Assembly (NCBI GenBank): GCA_020152595.1
Contig: JAIGNY010000088.1
Coordinates: 532,001-596,000 of the forward strand
Source of the DNA: Chiridota heheva
Taxonomy: Eukaryota > Echinodermata > Holothuroidea > Apodida > Chiridotidae
Direction of reading: 5' to 3'
Length of the DNA stretch: 64,000 nucleotides
The notes under the pieces are model-generated. The model saw nothing but the letters and a program-made list of their open reading frames with translations, was not told where the DNA came from and did no database searches. Below are positions 21,366 through 32,335 of this stretch, one piece after another. The position numbers and the translations under genes are program-made. How positions within the stretch are numbered: the first letter of the stretch is position 1; each line of letters opens with the position of its first letter.

Positions 21366-23424
21366 CTTTGTTGATTTGGTCTTGATTTGGGATGGCGGAC
21401 ATTAAGCTTGCACAGTCTACCAGTTTTGTAACTAATTTTATGAAAAACCGGAAGTACCAAAAATATCATCACTACAAATCAATGAAAAGAAAGTTTATGC
21501 TTTGTGTCAACATGTTTTTTTGTAATATCTTTCGATATATTTGTAAAAATGTGATATTTATGTAAATTCAATAAATAAATACGATTGAGTATAAATAGTC
21601 ATAATGGAAATATTATAGTCATAATTGGAAATAAATAGTCATAATATATCTGTAATAACAGGTTCGATGATGCTATGTATTTGCGTCTTCTTTCCAGGCT
21701 AATATTTCCCTGACCACAACATTCCTTTATAAATCCATTATTTAAAGTCATTCTCTCCTGAGTCCTTTTGTCTTTTTAGATATTAGGGAATCCATCATAA
21801 ATCCCGACAAATATATTGCAAATCGCAGGCCAAGTATCATGAGACCATTTATGAATTCACACCCAACCACGCCCTGTCTGACTGACCCTATGCATGTAGT
21901 ATATAAGGCTAGTACAACTTACAACACAATATTTAATGTGTATATGGGCTCTGATTAATGGCCCCTGGATACAAATGAAACTTTGCGTGAATGACCCTAG
22001 ATTCACGTGTTGTCATAGTAACATGATTAATGAATGGGTTTTCAAGGGTTTTCTTATCATATCTTCAAAAGGTTTTTGAGGTTTCAATTCAGCTTCTGCT
22101 GGGAAAAACCATTGCTATAAATAACTGTAGCATGGTTTAGAGGAGGGTGAATTAATTGCATGATCGTTATGGAATAACAATGTACTGTAAAACAAAGATA
22201 AATTATCCCCGTGCTATCACCAGCTTGGTTTGTGAATCAAACCAAGCTGGTAGCATGATTCACATTTCACAATGAGATCGCATTAGTAAAAACGACCATT
22301 CATTCCTTCAAAATGTTTGCATTCCTTTTCCTCAGCTCCTTTTCAGGTGTATAATAAACCTCTGAACAACAGTCGCGGTCAAAATTGTTCAGATTTAAAA
22401 AGAACAAAAGATTTCATGCATTTTGTTTTGAAAAATTTCTTCTGTTCTCCTGTAATTATGTTTACTCATTGTAGTATAGCCTACGAGTAATGGAATCTTC
22501 CATTCCAATCACGGGTTGTACGTAATTGACACATACCACGTGTTATTCGCTTGGGGGTACGAGCTCAAATGATTTCATCGGTTCAAAGTGGAGCGAGTTT
22601 ATATGTTTTTGCGGACACGTTAGGTGATAGCTTGTTGATATGCATAAATTAATAATATTATCTCTGCATTCCACACTGCATATTGTTTCACAAGTAGAGA
22701 GTACAAACAGAGTGTTCAAATATAGATGTGTGTTGCCATTTTACACAATTCTGAATGACCAAAAATATTGTTTATCATTGTTAAATGTTTCAAATCAATG
22801 TTGAACCAGGGATCTGGTTGAACTAAATCTTTTTTTCAGGATCTTTGGGTTCGTGGCCTGTGTTGTAAAAAGAAAATGTTTTTATAGGTCCTTGCTGAAA
22901 CAAGGTCTGGTTTAAGTATGAAATACAATGTATTTCAGTTTAATTTTCAATCCTGTTCTATTCAAATCACATATCGTATTATCCGTGTAGAGATTGCAGG
23001 TAATACACTTTTATTTCTATTTTTTATTTTGATGAAGAAAATACAAATTTGGTGGGGAGCTTGGGACACTACTTTTCATTAGCAGGCATTTTCTTATCGG
23101 TGCCTTATTACACTCCCATTCACGCAGTTTTATAGCACATTGGAGATGGTGAATACCATATGAAAGATGGCGGGAACCCTTGGTGGCTTAAGTATAATAG
23201 AAAATGCCACCACGATGCACAAACAGGGCCTATGTAAAGTAAAGGCCTAGGAAGAATAATTATTGAACTTGAAAATAACAGAAGTATGTATGATTTATGA
23301 GGATTTTTTTGGTTGAACTTAATTTTTTCTTTCTTCAAATAGGAGGCACAGCCTGCCACAGTGAATGTTTTAAAGACAATTGAGTATCAAGTGGGTGGGA
23401 ATCTTGACCTGTAAGATTTCCCGG
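21366..23424. other. Non-coding intron-like DNA
   Basis: AT-rich DNA. It contains the hairpin at 22212-22256 (listed separately). No coding homology is recognised. Confidence 0.4.
22212..22256. repeat. Perfect 14-bp hairpin with extension
   Basis: ACCAGCTTGGTTTG and its exact inverse flank the 5-nt loop TGAAT. The stem continues with TGCTA/TAGCA after a small bulge. The loop is very short for a microRNA precursor, so I do not call an RNA gene. It could be the remnant of an inverted-repeat element. Confidence 0.7.
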
Positions 23425-23659
23425 CTTAGCTAGCTATATGCAAATCAGCAACAATTAGCTAGCTATATGCAAATCAGCAACAATTAGCTAGCTCTATGCA
23501 AATCAGCAACAATTAGTTAGCTATATGCAAATCAGCAACAATTAGCTAGCTATATGCAAATCAGCAACAATTAGCTAGCTATAAGCAAATCAGCAACAAT
23601 TAGCTAGCTATATGCAAATCAGCAACAATTAGCTAGCTATATGCAAATCAGCAACAATT
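23425..23659 (+). repeat. 29-bp minisatellite carrying octamer motifs
   Basis: Eight copies of a 29-bp unit containing TTAGCTAGCTATATGCAAAT and CAGCAACAA. Each unit except the sixth (which reads AAGCAAAT) contains ATGCAAAT, the canonical POU/octamer binding site, at 23438, 23467, 23496, 23525, 23554, 23612 and 23641. AGCTAGCT is a palindrome within each unit. Whether the sites are used is unknown. Confidence 0.9.
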
Positions 23660-24667
23660 GTACTGCGTGATCAAGCATACGATAGCTAAGCATTGCACTG
23701 TAAGATGATGCAAGTAGAGGCTTAATTTATTTGTTTTACAACTATCAGACAAATTTCTTTTCTTTTTATATGAAAGAAAATTGAAATCATAACTATGAAT
23801 AATATCATGAGCAAATAAGGGCATATAGATGGCCTGTCGACACAGCCTTTTTTACAACAACATTTTACGCAACTGCCTTGGGACATCGGGACCTGTTTAA
23901 TGCCTTTCAGACCTTGACTGACAAGGGGTAAAATCGGCATCATTTGAGGGGCAAATAGGGACAAATCACTTTACACGCAAACAATAATAAAGCTTTTAAA
24001 TAGTATCAAAGCCTCAATTATTTACAGAAAAATACCCCGATACATATATTGCTACCAGCTATCATATTACAGTACAATACACTGCAGTTATTATAGTTAC
24101 TGTAATGCACTTTATGTTCAAAGCTTGTTTACATTACGGGTGAAAAACTGGTTTTCCAGTTAAAACCGGTTTTCCACTTAAATCGGTTTTGGTCTTGGAA
24201 ACCGACCCGTTTCACATCAGGGTAAAACCGTGCAAGCTTAGCAGACATATGACTTGAAAAGTGCCCCTTGAGATCGTGCCCCCTTCCCCCCCCCCCCTCC
24301 CTTCTCCCTCCACACACACACACTATTTGAAATCTTTCTACACTCCTTCCAATATTGTACAACTTTTGAAGAAATTAAAGCAAATAACTTTCTTGTCCTT
24401 TTTAGGGGGAGGGAGATGGAATTCTTTTAGAAAGTTTTATACATGATGTGCATATCAGAAAAGGTAGATCACAACTTCGAAGATATTGATTAAGAAAATC
24501 TAAAAAATAGTTTATCAAAATTTAGAAATATAAAAAATATTCTGCTACCGTCAAATTCCTTCCAAATATTAAACACATTACAAACTCTTAATTTAGGTAC
24601 TTTGTTTTGCTAATTTATTTTATAATCATACAATTACACCCATAAGCCAAAAAAATAATTGTCATAA
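23660..24667. other. Non-coding; quasi-palindrome near 24135-24235
   Basis: At about 24135-24235, AAAACTGGTTTTCCAG, AAAACCGGTTTTCC and TCGGTTTTGG recur in opposing orientation between two AAGCTT sites. This may be a small decayed inverted-repeat element. A pyrimidine-rich tract lies at 24280-24310. Confidence 0.4.
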
Positions 24668-24828
24668 TCAGACTTGTAGCCAGGAATTTGAAAAGGGTTT
24701 CGTTTTACGTATAAAAAGGCAAAATATCTTGAAATTCCGGGTGCTTATTATTTTTTTATATTTTAAAAGAGCACTCTCTCAACAAAAGGTGTTTGTTCGC
24801 TCGGACGAAACCCACTTGGCTACCGGCC
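24666..24828. mobile_element. Putative short inverted-repeat element
   Basis: The left end CAGACTTGTAGCCAGG and the inverted right end CAGGCCGGTAGCCAAG are similar. A second inverted segment lies inside them (GGGTTTCGTTTT against GGGTTTCGTCCG). The flanking 8-mers do not match, so the target duplication is lost or the ends are misplaced. Confidence 0.45.
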
Positions 24829-25447
24829 TGGGTATCAGTTGACGTAGACTGAATTAGACATGACCCATTTTTATGGCAACATTTAAATCAACACTTACCT
24901 CAAACAGACTCTTACATTAGGATTTTTCTTATTTACAATTAAATCATACTAATTAAGTAACCCCTTCCCTAAAATTCTTAAGTCTAGTTATAGAGGTGCA
25001 ATATTTTCCACTGACCCCAATTTACTTTTTCATTACAGAATCCGCCCCTTGAACACTACTCCATCCTGGTTGTCTGTGCTTGTGGCAATCTAATAATCGC
25101 ATGAACTATTAAGTGACATTGATATGCGGTCATTAAAAAGTTTCGAGTTTCGCATTTCATTTCCACGCTACTCCACTTCGTATTATTACAAAATTTGTGA
25201 TCAAATGATTGCGTAATACATGGTCAACTTGTTGAGGGAATGTCCTTGAAACGGGATGAAAATGACAGTGGCAGTTTCATCCTGTCCGTGTTTCAAGGGG
25301 CGCTTTCTTCAAATGGGTGTTTAGATTTCTTTATATAATTGGCTTAAAAGGAAGCTTAGCCACTGCAATTTAATTGGAATGGCCAATTTTAAATTTTGTA
25401 AACATATATATCTTGCTGCTTCCCAATAAACTGATGTGATACAAGCA
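24829..25447. other. Non-coding, no feature recognised
   Basis: AT-rich; nothing supported. Confidence 0.4.
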
Positions 25448-25600
25448 TAGGTGGGATTTGAGTGGGGCATGAAAGGGGGCATTTCCCCAACTTGTGTTTT
25501 TTCCAAATTGTATCTTTTGTATGGTGATTTTTGCATCTAAGCATGATTTTATGTTCCCCACCCCCACTTTTACTATGCCCCCACTTTCGGTAGGCAAATC
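25448..25600. mobile_element. Short inverted-repeat element, copy 2
   Basis: Left GGTGGGATTTG, right GCAAATCCCCCATGG. It shares TTTGTATGGTGATTT, GCATCTAAGCATGATTT and CCCCCACTTT with the element at 15902-16103. It has one internal GCATCT unit where copy 1 has three. Confidence 0.55.
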
Positions 25601-26600
25601 CCCCATGGATACAAGTATTAAATAAGCCTATGGGGCAGGGGTGGGGAAAACAAGGGAAGAAAATGGCCCCAAACTCTGAAAATAGTTGGCACTTTTGAGG
25701 GGAAATTGAAAGCATATTTTAAATAAAAAAGGTGAAAAGATCCATGTAACGAAATATAGCGTAAATTTACAAAATAAACATCTTTTGGACAAAAGAGTCT
25801 GAAGCTTTGACTTGAAAGCCTTTGTAAAATTAACATTTCATATTGTCCCTCTCCAATTTCAGTCCCCCTCCCTTCCCCCTAAATTCACAGGTCTGCTTTT
25901 ATATGACATAAAATTTGGCTACATAACAATATATAGCACATCAAATTAGTGCATTATAATTAGCATACATAAACAAGTATGTAATCAGAAACTCCTAATC
26001 ACTCTGCTTTTATTTACTGACACAATCCATAATCTAATTTTAGGTATTACATATTCCATATATGAAGATCATACTGCACAGATATGTGTCATCAGACATA
26101 CTGAATAACTGTTAACAAAGATATATATCCTGATATCAACACATCAGAAATACATAAATAAAGTCATCCATCAATTCGCCGCAGATGCCACGAAGAAAAC
26201 AGTTTCCACTTAAGATAGCTGACAAGAAATATCCAAATGATCTATACCCCTCTGGCAAGGTCTGCCTCTACAACATGCGTATCCTAAACCTAATACATAA
26301 TAATTTTGTACAACACAATGTGGCGTGACATAATTCAAATAAAATACTTCAGTAGATACAAGACAGATCGCACGAGCGGGTCTTAAGAAGATATAAAAGG
26401 TTTTCTCGAGTGGACTCAACAATTTTCTTCGGGAACATAACAATTGAGAGGCAAGAAACCAGACCAAGACAAGATTTATCGTCAAGCAATGAGACGATGC
26501 ATGTAATTTTACACCCTTTTTTCCTGTGAAGGACATAATAAATAGGATCGTCAATGCATAACAGGTATTGTTATATTGAATAAGATCGTCAATGCATAAA
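25601..26600. other. Non-coding, no feature recognised
   Basis: A 114-codon minus-strand open frame at 26210-26554 has no recognisable domain and is considered chance. The segment AAGATCGTCAATGCATAA is duplicated at about 26547 and 26582. Confidence 0.4.
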
Positions 26601-26767
26601 CAGTGGCATAACTAAAGGGGGCAGGAGGGGCAGCCGCCACCCTTATTGGGCCCGGCTGGGGCCCTATAAATGGGGCCCGTAAGAAAAATTACCATTATAC
26701 CTACATACCATAAGGGCCCACAGGGCCCCACTCTCCCCTGGCCCATAGGACCATAACTATGCCACTG
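26601..26767. mobile_element. hAT-like non-autonomous element with perfect 8-bp duplication
   Basis: Ends CAGTGGCATAACTAAAGG and the inverse of CAGTGGCATAGTTATGG. The flanking direct repeat TGCATAAA is perfect (26593-26600 and 26768-26775). The 167-bp interior is rich in GGGCC/GGCCC. It belongs to the same broad group as the elements at 7753-7907 and 44409-45011. Confidence 0.85.
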
Positions 26768-27362
26768 TGCATAAAAGGTATTAAGATTCTTTAATATGGG
26801 ATCACAAAGTGAATCTTTGAGATATTGTGCAAAGAATAAGTTTCACATTTTTGCTTTGAATTAAAAGAAATTTGGCTAAGTTTTGAAACACTTCAATACC
26901 TGAAGCTCTTGTTAATCTGAGAACACGTTTTGTAAGTAATTGACCCCTCCACTGGGATGATTTATTTTGAAAGGAGCTCAGGGAATGGTAAGAATTTTCA
27001 CAAAATTAGGGGCTCGAGGGAGGGACCAAAATTCATGGTTGTTGTTGAAATCTCTTAGGTCAAGAAAAGGAAAATGATCAATTTTTTGCACTTCCAAAAC
27101 CAAATGTATTTATATGAATCCCCAGATTCTCGACCTACACTTTTCACCTGCTCACCTAATAATAATGAATAGCCCCCCCCCCCCCAACCTTTTTATCTTA
27201 GGCCATTTTTTACTGACCCATACTATAAATCACAACTAAACCAGTGTTATAATGGAGATTTAAACAAATAAAACAATTGAGACAAATCTCTTCCATATCA
27301 AAGAAGTTTTCAAAATAAAATATACATAAAAGCAAACTAAAGCAAAAATTACAATAGCTATC
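26768..27362. other. Non-coding with poly-C run
   Basis: A run of about 13 C near 27174-27186. The remainder is AT-rich and featureless. Confidence 0.45.
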
Positions 27363-28953
27363 ATTTCATGACATTACTGATATCCTCCCTTCCTGCACAT
27401 TTCATGACACTACTGATATCCTCCCTTCCTGCACATTTCATGACATTACTGATATCCTTCCTTCCTGCACATTTCATGACATTACTGATATCCTCCCTTC
27501 CTGCACATAACTGACATTACTGATATCCTCCCTTCCTACACATTTCATGACATTACTGATATCCTTCCTTCCTGCACATTTCATGACATTAATGATATCC
27601 TCCCTTCCTGCACATAACTGACATTACTGATATCCTCCCTTCCTTCACATTTCATGACATTACTGATATCCTCCCTTCCTACACATTTCATGGCATTACT
27701 GATATCCTCCCTTCCTTGATATCCCCTTCCCTCACATTTCATGACATTACTGATATCCTACCTTCCTACACATTTCATGACATTACTGATATCCTCCCTT
27801 CCTACACATTTCATGACATTACTGATATCCTCCCATCCTTCACATTTCATGACATTACTGATATCCTCCCTTCCTACACATTTCATGACATTACTGATAT
27901 CCTCCCTTCCTACACATTTCATGACATTACTGATATCCTCCCTTCCTACACATTTCATGACATTACTGATATCCTCCCTTCCTACACATTTCATGACATT
28001 ACTGATATCCTCCCTTCCTTCACATTTCATGACATTACTGATATCCTCCCTTCCTGCACATTTCATGACATTACTGATATCCTCCCTTCCTGCACATTTC
28101 ATGACATTACTGATATCCTCCCTTCCTGCACATTTCATGACATTACTGATATCCTCCCTTCCTGCACATTTCATGACATTACTGATATCCTCCCTTCCTG
28201 CACATTTCATGACATTACTGATATCCTCCTTCCTGCACACATTTCATGACATTACTGATATCCTCCCTTCCTTCACATTTCATGACATTACTGATATCCT
28301 CCCTTCCTTCACATTTCATGACATTACTGATATCCTCCCTTCCTACACATTTCATGACATTACTGATATCCTCCCTTCCTTCACATTTTGACATTACTGA
28401 TATCCTCCTTCCTTCACATTTCATGACATTACTGATATCCTCCTTCCTACACATTTCATGACATTACTGATATCCTCCTTCCTGCACATTTCATGACATT
28501 ACTGATATCCTCCCTTCCTTCACATTTCATGACATTACTGATATCCTCCCTTCCTACACATTTCATGACATTACTGATATCCTCCCTTCCTTCACATTTC
28601 ATGACATTACTGATATCCTCCCTTCCTGCACATTTCATGACATTACTGATATCCTCCCTTCCTACACATTTCATGACATTACTGATATCCTCCCTTCCTA
28701 CACATTTCATGACATTACTGATATCCTCCTTTCCTACACATTTCATGACATTACTGATATCCTCCCTTCCTGCACATTTCATGACACTACTGATATCCTT
28801 CCTTCCTGCACATTTCATGACATTACTGATATCCTCCCTTCCTGCACATTAACTGACATTACTGATATCCTCCCTTCCTTCACATTTCATGACATTACTG
28901 ATATCCTCCCTTCCTACACATTTCATGACATTACTGATATCCTCCCTTCCTAC
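27363..28953. repeat. 36-bp minisatellite, main array
   Basis: About 44 copies of a 36-bp unit: CATTTCATGACATTACTGAT followed by ATCCTCCCTTCCTGCA. The base before the final CA varies (TGCA, TACA or TTCA), and a few units are shortened. The left 350 bp is less regular than the middle. The unit length is divisible by three, so open frames of up to 216 codons run through it on both strands. They encode only a 12-residue repeat and are not treated as genes. Confidence 0.93.
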
Positions 28954-28985
28954 ATTAGTTGTTGTGCTCCTTAAAATGTCAAACA

Positions 28986-29024
28986 GTCAGACCCGACCTG
29001 ATAAATAAGCAGGTCGGGTCAGAC
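28986..29024. repeat. GC-rich hairpin between the two 36-bp arrays
   Basis: GACCCGACCTG and its exact inverse CAGGTCGGGTC flank the 9-nt loop ATAAATAAG. The stem extends four more bases with one mismatch. It lies in the roughly 265 bp that separate the main array from its satellite array. It is not followed by a T-run that would suggest a terminator. Confidence 0.65.
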
Positions 29025-29218
29025 TTTTCCTCTTTATTTTCTTTATTCTGAAAACCACAAGTAATTAGAATCAAAATCCCTTATCAATGATCCCATTGTA
29101 TTCGTTTTCCTGGTTGAGCAGTTATTTTAAGTAAGATGAGTGGTCTCATTGTTTGCTACAGTAAGTTTGTGGTCATAATTTACTGGAACAAATTTTTAAG
29201 GAAAAGAACAAGTCATGA

Positions 29219-29402
29219 CACATTTCATGACATTACTGATATCCTCCCTTCCTACACATTTCATAACATTACTGATATCCTCCCTTCCTACACATTTCAT
29301 GACATTACTGATATCCTCCCTTCCTTCACATTTCATGACATTACTGATATCCTCCATTCCTGCACATTAAATGACATTACTGATATCCTCCCTTCCTGCA
29401 CC
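29219..29402. repeat. 36-bp minisatellite, second array
   Basis: About five copies of the same unit as 27363-28953, separated from it by 265 bp of unrelated sequence. The split suggests an insertion into, or a deletion within, a once longer array. Confidence 0.88.
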
Positions 29403-30689
29403 AGAATATAATAATTATATTAAATGTATAATTTCAACTTCAATTGTCCATTTTCTCATTTGAGATGTCTATGTTGCTTTGACATTTAAATGCCAGATAT
29501 CTTGTTTGCATTGAGATGAAATTACCATACAATCCAACCTTTCTGATTGGTTGAATTATTTACACAATCACTGACAAGCCAATCAATTACCGCCAACGGA
29601 AGTGAAGTATGATCAAGTATTTTCAGTGATGCTGCTAGACCATAATTATTGACGGGAGGGCAAAAATGAAATTGTATATTGTAATATGTACCGCCTGTGT
29701 TGGTTGCACATGCGAAGTGTACACCATACCAGCATGGGGTCCGTGCTTTTTCGTGAAATTGTTTAAACATTATGTCAAATACACACCAAAACTAGTTTAT
29801 AGGAATACATTTTACATGCCCACCACCACCCAAACTAGCCTGCAATGTCAATTTCATACCCCCACTCCGCCCTTAATTTCAGACCCCCTCCCCTGTGTCA
29901 GCACCGCTGAGCAGTTTCTTGAAATGAGATTCCCTCTTCAAGGTAGGTACATTCCTTTATCAACAGCTATGGTAATAATGATATGTCCATGGTCATTTGA
30001 TAAACCAGTTGTGTTAAGCACTGGTGAATAAAGACTCACCAGGGAATTAACCCTAGTCTTATAGCTTACCAAGCTATGACCACTAGACATAATGGGGGTC
30101 TCAGACAGTCAAGTCATGTTTTCTTATGAACCGCCTGGCCAGCCTGAATGCATATCTAAGATCACAAATACCTTCAATTGGTGGCATAATATTTTCCACA
30201 GGTCATCAATATGGTTCACTACTCTCACCTTCCTCAGTCCTTTTAATCAATTAATTTACCTGCAAAAGTATATAAAACAAAACTTGATCCCAATCAATTA
30301 TATATTAATAAGAATTTTTATGATTCCACTAAATTTCTGAAGAACAAAGAAGCAACTGCAGTTAAGTCAATATTCAAAAAATAAAATAAAGCTTAAAAAT
30401 CCATTTTGATCTTCAATGGAATAACTACTCAAAATACAAGACATCTAATTATGTTTCATTGCTATTTTCCACATGAGCATTGAAGTACCCACACTAAGCG
30501 AAAATTGTACAACGCTCTCCTTTCATCATTAAGATGTTTGTCAAAAGTCGATCACAACAAAAAGACAAAAATATCCTGTCCCTAATATGACCGCATTCAG
30601 ATTAAGGCTTTTCTATTTGTTGCTCAGACAAGGTTATCTTCTCAAGATCAATTCTGATTCGGTCAATAATGGAGAAAAATACTTCAGTA
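29403..30689. other. Non-coding, no feature recognised
   Basis: The 121-codon open frame at 29666-30031 has no recognisable domain or repeated homology and is left uncalled. Confidence 0.4.
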
Positions 30690-31570
30690 CATCCAAATTG
30701 GATGAGCATGCATGTAAGTTTTATTCATAAACAACCAGTTTGGTAAACAAATGAGGTCAGAGCTGCAGCTAACAAACATTGAATCAAGTTGTATCTTGGG
30801 ATAATTATAAATTGTAATTAAAGATGGCATAATTTTGAAACTTAAAGGTTACAGGATAGATTGACAAAGTTTCTTGTTTGGTTGTAAACTTGGAACTCAG
30901 CTTTTAAGAGCAGAATTTTTATAGACTGTGAGAACCGGTTTATTCTGCAAACAATAAGGTCAGAGTTGAAGCAAACAAAGAATCTTTGCAGCAGATTGTA
31001 TCTTGATTTTATCAGAATTATACAGAGAGTAAAATAAAATAGCAGATATTGAGAGTTAGAGATCTAGTTAGAGATCTAGGGCAACCTAGAAAAATTGTGT
31101 TTTATATCAGATAAAAAAAAAGAGCTAAATTCAACCAGAGCTGGAAAAAATCTACTGTCCAGGCAGTTATAACTGTGGGGAAAATCGCAAATTTACGGGA
31201 AGAAAAAATGTATAAATACATATATTTTTCTTTTAGTAAAACAACAGTATATGTGGTAAATATGAGCTCTAAAAAAGTCCCCAATGTAATTGTGCGACAA
31301 AAAGTACATCAATTGCAAAAGAGGGAACTATATAAAGATGTATTCACTACATTATTATAATTCTGTCGTGATATTTCATGGGAAAATGCAGTATATTCTG
31401 CTATGTTAAATAAGATCAGATAACAAGTATCTTTGCAGCCGATTGTATGTTGGAAGTAACTATAGAATAAAAAAATAAGACAACATAATTTCAAATACAA
31501 TAAACATCCTGAAAAGTTTCTAGTTTGATTGTGAAATGGAATGAGTATGCATTAAGTTCTATTCATAAAC
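30690..31570. repeat. Diverged tandem duplications
   Basis: Several segments recur in the same order with many changes: GAGCATGCATGTAAGTT / GAGTATGCATTAAGTT, TATTCATAAACA, AGGTCAGAG with CAAACAAAGAA, GATTGTATCTTG / GATTGTATGTTGG, and AAGTTTCTTGTTTGGTTGT / AAGTTTCTAGTTTGATTGT. This fits two to three ancient tandem copies of a unit of a few hundred bases. Confidence 0.55.
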
Positions 31571-32152
31571 AGAAGTTGTATATACATTTACATGGACACA
31601 GCATCTATTTAATGTTTGCTTATCAAAATGTGGGAAAAATCTTTTCAAAAATATAGTTTTTAAGTTATGGGTTACCTCAGTCTGCAGATTGTTTGACAAA
31701 TGAGTGGAATAAAATGTAGAAAGTGGACTGTTTAAAATTTTATAAAAGTAAATTGCTTTGAAAAATTGCTATTTTTCTTTCTTAAAATCAGTTCTTGACA
31801 ATAAGTCACATATAATTTAACTGAAGATGCAACAAAATTAAGAGTCAATTTTTAACTGATTTTGATGGAATATTTAATAATATTAATTGTGGCTGTGAAT
31901 TTATTCTAAAGCTATCACACTAATGTTGCAACTAAAAATCCACCCACCACTAGTGATATTTTCAGGCAATGTAAAACAAGGAGGGTGAAAAAACTATAAA
32001 CGCAATGCAAGTTCTTTTAGCTGTTCAATATTCTCCATCGATGGTCACTATGTGTTTTTTTGTGTGTTTTGTATCACTATAATCTGTCAATTGTGTTTAT
32101 TCCCCCCCTCACCCCACCCCATACCAAATAAATAAATAAACACCATCATCAC
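31571..32152. other. Non-coding, no feature recognised
   Basis: AT-rich; nothing supported. Confidence 0.4.
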
Positions 32153-32335
32153 ACACATAGGCATAGGAACATGTTCGTCATTAGAAGGAGGGGGGCACAA
32201 AGATATGATACAATACTATTTCAATGGTAAAAAATTGACTTAGTTGAGGGGACACCATGTAGGTCACTGCAACATTGGGGGAGGGGGGGGGAAACATGCC
32301 CCCGTGTACCCCCTGGTTTTTATGCCTATAATAAC
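32153..32335. mobile_element. Putative short inverted-repeat element
   Basis: The left end ATAGGCATAGGAAC and the inverted right end TTATAGGCATAAAAAC share ATAGGCATA. The interior has the G-rich pattern seen in the hAT-like elements. CA-rich flanks make any target duplication ambiguous. Confidence 0.4.

Noticed and set aside
22212..22256. microRNA precursor
   Set aside because: The 5-nt loop and short stem are unlike a pre-miRNA.
26210..26554. 114-codon minus-strand open frame
   Set aside because: No recognisable domain, and cysteine-rich by chance composition.
27716..28391. 177- and 216-codon open frames, plus a 160-codon minus frame
   Set aside because: Arise from a 36-bp tandem unit divisible by three; no coding evidence.
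27443..28800. ATATCCTT, a U12 donor motif, within some 36-bp units
   Set aside because: It is on the plus strand and on the downstream side of the minus-strand channel exon, so it cannot pair with the AC acceptor. It is a product of the repeat unit.
27363..28953. CRISPR-like array
   Set aside because: Units abut directly with no unique spacers, in a eukaryotic context; it is a minisatellite. The same reasoning applies to the 31-, 32- and 46-bp arrays.
29666..30031. 121-codon plus-strand open frame
   Set aside because: No recognisable domain, no splice context and AT-rich surroundings; probably chance.
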